The notes beneath the pieces were generated by a model. It made no database searches. It had not been told where the DNA came from and worked only from the letters and a program-made list of their open reading frames with translations. 64,000 nt of DNA from Takifugu bimaculatus (Eukaryota > Chordata > Actinopteri > Tetraodontiformes > Tetraodontidae). The stretch covers positions 14,924,852 through 14,988,851 of the forward strand of contig CP034979.1 of NCBI GenBank assembly GCA_004026145.2. The letters run 5' to 3'. This document shows, piece by piece, positions 1-11,330 of this stretch; the first letter of the stretch is position 1; every line of letters starts with the position of its first letter. The position numbers and the translations under genes are program-made.

Positions 1-28
1 AGCAGGAGGATTCTGTTTGCTAGCATAC
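1..28 (-). other. slit1: slit1 intron 35, start only
   Basis: The bases after the exon 35 donor (GTATGC) run off the left edge. The literal translation past this point (YASKQNPPA) does not resemble EGF8, which supports the splice call. Confidence 0.8.
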
Positions 29-317
29 TTGCTGCCCTGGCAGGGGTTGGCGGCAGGCTCGTCACAGTGAGGTCCGCTCCAGCCTGGCTGGCAGTGACAC
101 ACTGGTCCCTGGATGCCATCAGGCTGGCAGATGCCGTGGACGCAGTAAATCTTCTTGCAGGGCTCACAGCCGGGTACCACGCCGGGCTTCATCTGGGTCT
201 TTGTGAAGTCCTGGAGTTCATTGTTGATGTACAGGTTCTGGATACAACCGTGGAAGCTGGAACCGTTTTGGATCTGCCAGAGGCGGAAAGTGCCGGCGTG
301 CACGTCCACCGGCATTC
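29..317 (-). CDS. slit1: slit1 exon 35: laminin-G end, EGF7, start of EGF8
   Basis: A 289-nt exon, phase 1 in and 2 out, residues 1288-1384. MPVDVHAGTFRLWQIQNGSS, FHGCIQNLYINNELQDFTKT and PGVVPGCEPC end the laminin-G domain. KKIYCVHGICQPDGIQGPVC with HCQPGWSGPHC forms EGF7. EPAANPCQGS starts EGF8. The donor AA|GTATGC at 28-27 fits the position of the human junction, so EGF8-9 and the cystine knot are in exons left of the window. Confidence 0.93.
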
Positions 318-3300
318 CTGAAGAAAGACAGACAGGATTATGTTGATGGGTGTGAAGCCGAGCACGGTGGATCACAAACACGACCACCAAAGGGCTGATA
401 TGGGTGTGATGGCGGAAGACATTCAAACGCACGTGTCCAACAGTGCATTGCAAAAATTGCGGAATTTACAGCATTCCCTTAATTTTTAAAAATAAATTTT
501 GAATATGCACCAGAAGACACATCCTTGAAACAGGGGACAACAGGAGAAAGAAGAGGATGATATATGAAGAGTGACACACAACACAGCACTTCACTGATAC
601 ATTTTTTTTGTAATTATTAACAGTTTAGACACAACAGATTACAGGTAGGAACAGATCCATTCACAGCAAGCACAGCCATCAACTGCAACAAATGTGAAGA
701 CTGTGTCTGGTAGTTCTTACAATCCCCAGCAGGGGGACGCCATTTTCGCATAAAGTTTTGTCCTAGCTTATGTCCTTCAGTGGCTGTCATTGGACCATTT
801 GGACAGCTACTACCAAACACAGTCCCGAGTGAAGATGGGGGATGGCATGAGCGAGGACGGGGAAGTGAAGACAGAACTGGACAGAAGGTGTGAATGGTTG
901 AGGGGAGGGGGTCGGTTGCGGTGGTGACAAAGCGAAGGGGGAGGGTGGTGATTGACAGTAGTGTAGTAGTTAGAGTGCCTGCAGAGGAGGGAGGTGTGTT
1001 CTGGAGAGGGCCCCTACCCCCCACGTATAACGGAGCCTCTCCGTTGAGGGTCCGCACTGCCCCGAAGCTGTCCATTGTGGTAGGGAGACCCCCGTCAATA
1101 GACAGGTTCACCATCTGGTCAAAGGTCACCAGCTCCACTGTGTGGAACTGGCCATCGTTGATGGTCTCAGTGCTGCAGGGAGAGAGCAGGATAATGGTCA
1201 GGACGCATAAAAATGAGGGAAAACCAACGGAGACCAGCGTCGGAAAACATAAAGGTGGCAGCGTACCTGTAGATGGCATGTCCTGGCTGGCTGCCGGGGT
1301 CATAGCTGACCTTCACGTGACCTTGATAGAGCTCCACTGCGATATGATCGTTGTCTCCGTTATAAAGAAGGATGCCGTTGTCCTCCGCTGTCGACACCTA
1401 CACAGAGTGTTTGTATGAGGCTTCTGGGGGACTCACGGTTGAACTGAAACACGCCAGGAGACACCGGCCCCCGCTCGAAGATACCTGAAGCGTGATGTTA
1501 GCCTGGGGCCAGTTTTTGAGGTCAGACAGCAGCAGGTACGAGTCCCTGTCCACAAAATTGACGCTGACTAATTTTTCACAACGCGGCCCTCCGAACTCCG
1601 GCGGACACTGGCAGAGGGCGCGTCCTCCCCGCTCCACGCACGGGGCGCTGTTCTGGCAATCGGCGAGCTCGCACAGGGACAGCGGAGACGGGGGGACCTC
1701 GCACAGCTGACCGCTGCGGAGAGAGGAGGCGCTAGTTCAGCGGGGACGGCCAGACGGACGTCTGCGCGCGCCGAGCGGGACCGTCTCACCTGTATCCTTG
1801 GCGGCAGACGCAGGAATAGCCGTTCAACTCGTCGACGCAGTGAGCGCCGTTCTGACAGCGGTGGTCCTCGCAGTCGTTGTAATCTACGCTGCAGTCGTCA
1901 CCAACATAACCAGGAGCGCACACACACCTGCAAACGCACGTCAATTAGAGGGGCGGCCACTTCCTGTCTGATGAGCGGAGACTGTTGGGGCACAGCCCAC
2001 TCACTTGGGTCCAGTGGGGGCGATGAGGCAGGTAGACTGATGTTTGCAGGGGCTTCGGCCGGGGGCACACACATCCTCCATTTCTTCACACATCTCCCCT
2101 GTGCACAGAGGACAAGTCGCCGTTTTATCAACCCTGAATCTATATCGCCGAGTGGCGACGCTATGGTTTTATGAGCTGACCTGTGTAGTAGGGGGGACAA
2201 AAACAAGTGTAGTTGTTGACTCCGTCGATGCAGGTGGCCCCGTTCTCGCAGTCGTGGTCTTCGCATTCGTCAGTGTTGGTTTGGCAAGTCGGGCCCTCGA
2301 AGCCCAGAGGACACTTGCAGCTGTGATGGCGTGCAACCAATGCGTCCAGTTAGTTTCAGAATATAAGGATCGTGAGATTTTAAAGCTCATGCTCCTCACG
2401 TGTAGTCTCCCTCCGCCTCCACTCGGCAGGTTCCTCCGTTGGCGCAGGGGCCTGCTCACGCAGGCGTTGAGAGCCGTCTCGCAGTTCTTGCCCTGAGTCC
2501 GAGCGCAGGTTACTTCATTTTTGAATCTCCACATGTGACAAGTCCCCAGACTGGCCTCTCACCTTAAATCCTGGTGGACAGCTGCACCTGTAGATCTCCA
2601 TCAGGTCACTGTGACAGACGCCCTGGTTGAGGCAGGGGCTGGACAGACAGGGGTTACACTTGGCCAGGACCTCAGGGTCCACATCTCCTGTGGAGATAGA
2701 CAGACTCAGAATCCTGATGATCAGGCAGCCAACAATACATCCATGTCAAAAACAACAGCTTACCTGTACATTCAAACTTCTTTGCAGGCGTTGTGAGCAA
2801 CAGTTTGCCCTCCATGCCCTGTGGGCCAGCACAGCGGGCAATGCCGGGCTCTTTGTAGCCAGTCTTTACCCAGTCAGACAGCCAGCGCAAACGGCAGTCG
2901 CAGTACAGGGGGTTGGCACCAATGGCCCTGGAAAGACATGAACGCGATTATTTCATCGCGCATAATAATAATCTAAATCTTGCTGTAGTACACTTTCTCG
3001 CCAGCAGATGTCTCTGTATCCCAGTGTAAAATCAAGCACGTTACTGCCACACGAGCCGTTTCTGTGATAGTTGAGCCCGTCTTAGTGCTGAACGACACTT
3101 TGTGTTTCATTTATCATCCGGAGGAGCGCGTCCCAGTTATAGGTGTGAACAGAAGGCACTCTTGACCACTTCAGTTGTGGCGGCGGCGAATCAATGCCGC
3201 TCTGTGCTGCCCGCTGCAAACACGCCTGAATCGATGCTGTTCCATTATGGTGGAACACAAGCTCATCTTTCAGGCCCGGCCAATGGCTGACACCTGACAT

Positions 3301-5740
3301 ACGCTAACATGAAAACCACTTGACTGCAAGTGTTGATCAATGACCCGTCTCTCTTCCATCAATCTGTTTCAGTGCCTTTTTTTTCTTTTGAAAAAAAAAA
3401 AGCACTCTTTCAGTTGATTCTTCATCTTTTCTCCCATTAGTTTGATACGTCTGTTTAAGTAAATATCTTGGTTAGAGGGCAGAGGGCATACACATACCCC
3501 CGCAACCACATAACAACTACAACTCACCATGTTAAAGACCAATATACAAACACGGAATTCCACAGACTGTGCGGAATCTGCGCGTATTAGGAACATCTGT
3601 GTTTCAGAGATGTGACAGGGAGATGAGACAGTAAAGGCGTCAGTGTGTTGCTTTAACCGCAGGGCTGTGGCTGATCAGGAGAGACGTTGGCTGCTGCAGA
3701 GCCCACCAAAGAGGACTACAGACAGGCCACTGTGGGCCGCACTCTCCAGCTGTCTGACCAGACTAGCGTGAGTGTGTGTGTGTGTGTGAGTGTGTGTGTG
3801 TGGGTTCAACACGTGTGCAGACTTGACGAGCTCAGCAGTTAAGTGCAGGCGGCAGAAAGTTGCATGTGTGTCAGAACTTACAAATGGGAAAGTGAGGTCA
3901 CGTCATTGAAGATGCCGTCGGGAAGCTCGGAGATTTCGTTGCCATGGAGGGACCTTGAGAAGGAGTTTAAAAAAATTAGGCGATAACAGAATAGAGGTGT
4001 AATAGTTGCAGAATAGTCCATAATAATCTACAACATGACAAACTACTAATCCATTTTTAGAGCAGAAAATAATTAAAGTAAATCAAACCAGCTGTAAAAT
4101 CCTGAGTTTTATTCGCACACGATTCATTAATCATAACGGATCTTTTTGTGGGGCGGTAGGTGAGCAAAGACGTGGGCCTGTGTCTGTCGTATGTCTGTCT
4201 GTCTGTCTCTGGAAACGACTGGTGTCGGCTTTCTGTGTGTATCTGGCTGGCAGGGCCCAGCGTTTACAGTAGGGAAACAGACCTCCTCCACAAGCAAGAC
4301 AGTCAAAAACATTGGCACGACTGCGGCGGCTCTTCCATATTTGGGCAAAACGAATATTTTCCCGTGTTTGTGCGAGTCTGCTAGAAAACGCTGTCATTTT
4401 CTGCGCTGTTGTCTGATCACAAAGCGCGGTGACAAGCTAACGTGGTTTAATGGGCAGATGACTGATGGCTGTTGTAATATGACAGCTCGTTACCACCTTC
4501 CAAACTGCAGCAGATCGGCTCGCAGCAGGAAAAACATTCAACGTTTCCCTTTTTTGTGTGTAAATGAGCATTGAACTGTGGAAAAACCAGAGCCCTCAAA
4601 AGGAAATTTAAGGAAAATATATAAGGTGATAAAGCTGCTGGGAAACTTCGGAAAAGTGAGTAATTTGCTGGTGTTCCAGTGGTTTTAGTCCACCAAACAT
4701 CATCCACTGAACTCACCGAAGCTTTTATGTTGTTCTGTTATCAATCTTCCATATTTCTCACAGCCTCAGGCACAAACCTCGATGATCCGCGCCTTTGCGA
4801 ACCCTCACTTTAGTCTGCTCACACCCAGCATGCCGATTAACAGCTTATTAACCAGCCACTCAAAACCCAACCATCTCACACACACACCTACAACACATGT
4901 AGCACCGAACCGTAGCACATCCCTGCCAGATTCAGACCTCTGGTGCGTTTGAAGCCGGCAGCGTTAATGATTCCTCTCCTCTTTACTGGTCTTTAAAGCC
5001 GAAGGAGCAGCTTTATGAAGGGTTTGGCACCTCAGTATGCACCAGTGCGTCCTGCATCTGCTTTCTTTGTTTCTAAGAAGCTCCCGACAATGAACGTTGA
5101 ATGCCGTGTGGGGTCTTTATATTGGAACTATTAAATGCAGCTTATTGTCGCTTCATTTTGCGTTGCTCCCCCACTGCGTGGCGCGGTTAAAAAGAAACCC
5201 GTGGCACCAACTGACATTTAATAGGAGACTTATGATTGATCACTCCAGCAATAAATAGATCAAAGATTTATGCTTCGTTTGGACTCCCGTCTGTCTGACA
5301 CTATAGGCTAATGCAGACAGCCTGTGTGAATATGGGTGGCTGTCTGAGCCTGTACATAGCTCACAGTCTGGACGGGGCGTGTGTGTGCTGGGGAGGGCCT
5401 CACATGGCGTCTAGCACTTTAAAAGTGAAGGTGGCGTGAGTGAGCAAGAGCAGAAATAACGGACGTAGCTTCATTAGAGATCAAAGGAACACACCCGCGT
5501 GTGCGAGGCGGCATCGGCTAATGACGCCCGAGCTTCACTCCCATTCCGCTCTAAAAGGCCTCTCATGCTTTATGCCCTGTAATGATCAGGACTGATAGAA
5601 GAAAAAAAAGCTTTGTTGCAGCTTTGTTGTCAGTAGTAAAATAAGTGCGCCTGCTATGAGTGCACATGGAGGGCCGATACCTCTACTCCCACACACAGAC
5701 TAATGGGCCCCGAGCCAGAAGATGACAAACATTTAGCATG

Positions 5741-5793
<53 letters not shown>

Positions 5794-8700
5794 AATTTCA
5801 TAAGGAGTGTTGGTGGGCCTGGTCTGTGTTTCTGCTTTGCAGGGCTGAACTGTACATTTCAGTTAAATAGTGGGACATCCAGCTGCTGTGTTTTTTGGAC
5901 GCACACCTCTGTGTCGTCATCCATCTGTCGGACGCGTTTACATTCTACATCTCAGTTATTTAGCAGACCGAGTCATCCACAGGAAGCCCATGGTCACGAC
6001 CAAAGACTGTCCGTAACTCCGCGAAGGCCTGGAGGCTGAGTCAAAGCTATTACGGTTAGCGGTGCAAACATTCTCTGGTAATCACTGTCAGGGTGATTTT
6101 GTGCAGCAGTGTGTGTGTGTGTGTGTGTGTGTGTCGCTGTGGAGGGGGTTGGCCCCAATGGTGAGACAGCGATGATTTTGGGGCCTTCGGAGATAAACAG
6201 ACAGACTGGGAAGATGTTTAAAGTTATGGTGTGAGTAGAAGTTCTAGCTGGAACATCTCTGCTGCCATTTCAACAGGGTAAATGGGTTGGAGCCGCCTGT
6301 GCGTGCGTGCGTGCGTGTGGGAATTCATGGGCTGCCATAACTGTGTAGACTGCTTCCTTCCCCTGAAGTCAATCAAAGATTCTCAGCATCTGCTGCTCAG
6401 TCTCTGTAGTCACAGAAGCTGTAAAAATATCCTGTTCAATAACTCATTAAGTGTTTCCTGCTTCAAACTCACTTCAGATGCTTCAAATGAAGCTGCTGCG
6501 TGTGATGTACTGACGCTGCGTGACGCACAAGACGCATTCACAGGATATGACACGGACGTCAAATAACAGAAATGTAGTTTCTACAAACTCACAGCAGACG
6601 CAGCGAGTGGAGACCACCGAAGGCCATTTTGGGGATGCAGCGCAGGGAATTGTAGCTCAGGATTCTGCGTGAATACAAAAGTAATTATAGACAATATAGT
6701 AGGCGTGTGTTATACTTCCATTCTGCTGTCAGAGGAATAAAACATGAAATCTTGACTGAGGACTCACAGAGTGGTGAGCTGGCTCATGTTAGAGAAGGAC
6801 GAGTTGGTCAGGGAGTTGATCCTATTGTTGCTCAGATCTCTGAAAGAAAAATGAATAGTAAAGACAGTGAGGTCACTGCTGTAATGTGCACGGCCAACTC
6901 AAAGGAGGCGGTCAGAGAAGCTCTTACACCAGCTGCAGGTATTTGAAGCCAGACAGTTCCTTCGGCACAATGCTGAACTGGTTTCCATCCAGATACCTGA
7001 ACAAAGGCACAACGTTCGAATGATGAGGCGTCTAAACTTTCAGAGAGTGACAAGACCGAATTTACACGTGCGCACAAATACAAAAAAACTCCATTATCAT
7101 CTGCTGGGATGCTGGGATGCGTCCCTGTGGCACGGATGCACCTCGGGACGCCACAGTCTGTGGCTGCTGGGGTGTAACCACCTGCTGGGCGCCACCTTGA
7201 GCAGCACTTTCAGAGCCAGGTCCGTCTGAGCGCAGCTGCGGCGGCTTTCTCTGGCTATTGCTGTTGACTGTACTGGGAGAGCTGGGAAGGGCAGGGCAGT
7301 GGGGGGGGGTGGGGCTCTGGGTTCAGAGTTAATGATAGGTAATGATGGTGCAGGGGACACTTGGGATAATGATGGAGTTGCAAACGCTCCAGATGAGAAG
7401 ATGAAAGCCCAGAATTCAGGGGCACACCTGGTCACACCTGCTGGGACAATGACAGGCCTGAAAGCTAGCACAGCATCTGTGTGTGAGAGTGTGTGTGTGT
7501 GTGTGTGTGTGTGTCAGTCTGAACCACTAGATGCAGTATTGGAAAGTTCCAGACCTATTCCATACCCTCCCCTTTCCATTGAAAACTGCTCATTAAAACG
7601 TCCTCTTGCTCCCCTATGCTCCTGTGGACAGGCTTTTGGCCCTCACACAAATATGCAGACACACACATACACACGAATACGGACTCTCACACACTTTAAT
7701 CCTTGGCTCAGAGTGTGAGAGTGACATCAGTGTTAGCCCTTCGGGCCACAGGGAACGCGGGAGAAGAATGTCTGAGAGAATAACTGCAGGGTTTATTGAC
7801 TCCTTTCCCCTTCTCCAAAAGATGACATCTGTTTTCATTGCTTCTGCTGTTTTCACTCATTCTTATCTCTTTTATACCCCCACCGTTCCTTCCACCACAC
7901 ATTTGAAGCAACTCATTGGGTTTCTGTTCAATGCCTGCCTCCATCGGCGCAAGAAAATGAAGCAATCACACCTGGAACTGGAAGCAAAAAGGCATTAAAG
8001 CTGCCGAGGAACTCACAGCTCAGTCACGTTTCTGGGGATGCCTTTGGGCAGCGCTGTGAAGGTGCTTGTTACTGCACCGCACCACGGTCTCCAGGCAAGT
8101 GCATTCACTGGGACACTGGGGTCTGGGGACACAGCTTAACTCCTCTTGGCCTGGGAAAGAAGGAGAGAAAATAGGAATTAGAAGAGAAGGAAGGACCAAT
8201 GACCCGCAATAAGGAGCTGGTCTTCCTGGAATGTAGATAAAGCACAGGTAAAGTCAAGAAAACGCCCAAGCAGCATCGTTCTTCCCGGAGATGATGAGGC
8301 AGTCAGACAATGAAAAAAGAGGAAATGAAAATTCTGAGGCAGAAAATGGGACAGCAAGATAGAGAGGTGCCTCGCTAATGTAATATCGACCAGGAGGAGC
8401 AAAGAATGGAAGCAGCCCGAGGCTTGAAGACAAGTCTAACATTCATTCAGGTGCAAATAGGCTGACCGCTCAATAAAGCAAACAGCTCAATAGGTCCACT
8501 CAGCCCATCATCGACCAGCAGCCCGGGAACTGCTGAGTATCAATCTATTCAGTAAACAAAAGAGAGGCACAATAGTGGCCATTATTTAAAACAATCTCAG
8601 GCACTTTAAACAGCTCTCGCCTGACGTATTGCAAAGTGTCGTGCAATTAGAATTCTCATCACTCAGAGCCAGAAGGGTTCGCTTCACCCAGAATGGAGGC

Positions 8701-11299
8701 CCTCCAAATCCTGCAGATGTTAATCACCTCTAAAAGAGGCAGATTGCTTCATTTAAAGTGCTTCGAGCTGCGACCAAAGTTCCGAGGAAGCCTAACGGAG
8801 GGAGGGCGTGCGGAGCGAGAGGTTGGACCGCGTCGCGGTGAGCAGCTGCGCGTCTTGGCCTACCCTCATCGCAGCGGAAGTCCGGCAGAGCCACGTCCTG
8901 CAGCGGGATCTCCTTCAGGAAACCGGGACGCTGGCAGCGTGGGTTGCCCGTCACGATCTTCCGGCTCCTCAGCCAATCGCCGAGCCAGGCCAGGCGGCAG
9001 TCGCAATTGAAGGTGTTCGCCAACAGGTTGCTAAGTTGGAGAAATAGAGCATAAGGAAGGCGGTAAAGAGCACAACCGCAGCGTACAACGTGTTAATGGA
9101 GACAGTGTTCCTGGTCTCACAGGGTGGAGAGGGCCTGAAGAGTGTCGAAGGCTCCGGGAGTGATGGTGGTCAGCTGGTTGTCGTACAGCGACAGCAGCCG
9201 GACGTTGTGCAACCCTGTGAAACTGTCGTTATGGACGCAGCTGATCTTGTTGTTTCTCAGCATCCTAAAGAGTAAAGACGAACAGCGTTACAGGTTAAGC
9301 GCAGCCTGGCCTGGCTGCCTGTCCCTGTGGGCGTCACTCACAGCATACGCAGCCCTTCCAGCCCGCGGAACATGCTGCTTCGGACCGAGTCGATCTGATT
9401 GGCTGTGAGGTGTAGCTCGATGACGGACGAGGCTCCTTCAAAGGCCCCGTCTTCAATCTCCGTGATCTTGTTGTTGCTCAGGTTACTGTAGGCGGAGAAT
9501 CGTCATGTCGGGAACAAAACGTGATGCGAACTGCAGAAAAGCTTCACTTACATTTTCTTTAGCTGGGAAAGGCTCTTAAAGGCTCCACTGGCCTCCAGGG
9601 TGGTGATGTCATTGTTGTTGAGGCGGCTGCAGAGAACAAAAATGTAGTTTACCCATAACACAGGTTGCTTTGGAACAATGGTTGGAGACCATTAAGGCTT
9701 GTTTTCTTACAGCTCATTGGTGGATGAAGGAATGTGCTCTGGGATCTTGGTGAGCTTCAGGTTGGAACAGTCCACTACATTGGACTCACAGCGGCATTTA
9801 GGTGGACACACCGGGTCACTGTTACAGGCGTTACTCAGGCGGGTGTCCTCGGTACCTGAACGGGAGACAATGCAAACACTCAATGCGATTGGCCTTACTT
9901 TCCCATGACTCTCTTCGTCACGCATCCTCCCCCCTCGCTGCAAAGCTGCGTGTCTGCAGCCTGTCTCGACCTCAAAGGCACTCCTCCTACCTAAACTCTA
10001 ACCTCAGGTGCACTTCAGAAACGCCCTGCAACTTTCCGCCTGCAGAGGCGAGAGATGAATGGCGAGGGAGCGAAGACGGGAGGGCGGGTGTGTTATTTTA
10101 GAGGTGATAGAGTGGGAGCAGTGGGGTGAAAAGAACAGTGGCAGGGGAGATTGAGATTGGGATGCCAGAGAGAATTTAGGCTGCAGGCTTCAGTGAAGCA
10201 GAGCGGCCCAAGAGAGGGAGAGGGGGAGGATGTGGAAGTGTGGCAGACAGCGGCAGTGAAATGATGCGCAGGAAACAGGTGCAGACAGGTGAGGTTGAAG
10301 GTGAGTTTGGGGAGAAACACAGAAATGGAGGGCAGGAGGGAGCACCCGCGCACGCAGGCCTTAAAGGAGTCAGAAAGCCGGGTGGGAGAGACCGGAAAGG
10401 TGGGCGCTGTGGGAAGACGCCTCCTCCGATAAGAAGCAGGCAGCAAAGGGAGCTGGGACGTCATCCTGCGCCGCCTCCGTCTATGAATAGACATTACGTG
10501 CCAAAAGGCGTGCTGCCAGTTACATCATGACTGCTCAATAATGAAACAGCACCGGGAGTCACTCAGAACAGTGTGTATTGTGTCTCAGTGTGTGTGTGGA
10601 CCTTCCCCGTGTGCTCCATTTAAGAGCGAACAGCTCAGACGATGCTGCTAGGATATAATTTTTTATGTCCCATTTTTGCAAGCTCACGCCGGCGCACCTC
10701 TTGGCCCGTGGTTGGGTAATTACGTCAGTGGGACGTGGGGCACCCAGACCACAATCATGAGCAGGAAAACCTCAAACGACCAGGACCAGATCCAAGACGT
10801 GAGTATCAGAAATCTGTTTAAATAAATGGAGCGGTATGTAAAACCATAACCGAACCCCCGAACCTTCGTCTTTATTAGAGCACGGTTGGACAGAAGAGAA
10901 CAAATTGCGCACGGGCGGGGAAACAACTTCCGCTGGCTGCTTGCGCGAGGACTTTTTCTGGAGCTGCGTCACTTCTCAGGGCGGCTCAGTGGAGGGTGAA
11001 GATAGACGCTGTAATGTGGGTCATTAACGGAACTTTCCCTCACCAGGCCAGACAACAGGAAAAAGCCTTTCCTGCCACACAGGAAGCAAGGAAAGTGCTG
11101 GGCAAGGCTTTGATCGGAGGAGCTGAGGGAGAGTCGTGAGCGTGAGTCACTGCAATCATTACGTCTGCGTGGTGCCGACACTTTTACTGTCAGCAAATCC
11201 GAGCGGAATGAGGACTTCCCCCCCTCAGGTGCAGGATGACTCATCGATGGAGAAGAAATCTTTATTCCTCCAACACAACTTGGTGTTCCTGCATCGTCA

Positions 11300-11330
<31 letters not shown>

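Larger units (their letters stand above)
3954..6592 (-). other. slit1: slit1 intron 24 (2.6 kb)
   Basis: It holds a long CA tract (5745-5791), a GT tract (6109-6134) and a GTGC tract (6299-6319), plus a short TCTG run near 4196-4210. No gene or transposon is recognised. Confidence 0.8.

Noticed and set aside
1..28. Continuation of EGF8 as YASKQNPPA.
   Set aside because: It lacks the Cys pattern expected (human has CVHGQC), and a good donor (AA|GTATGC) lies exactly at the expected junction.
617..1303. A 228-codon open frame on the minus strand.
   Set aside because: Its middle is slit1 exon 34; the rest is intron read through the donor at 1017-1016.
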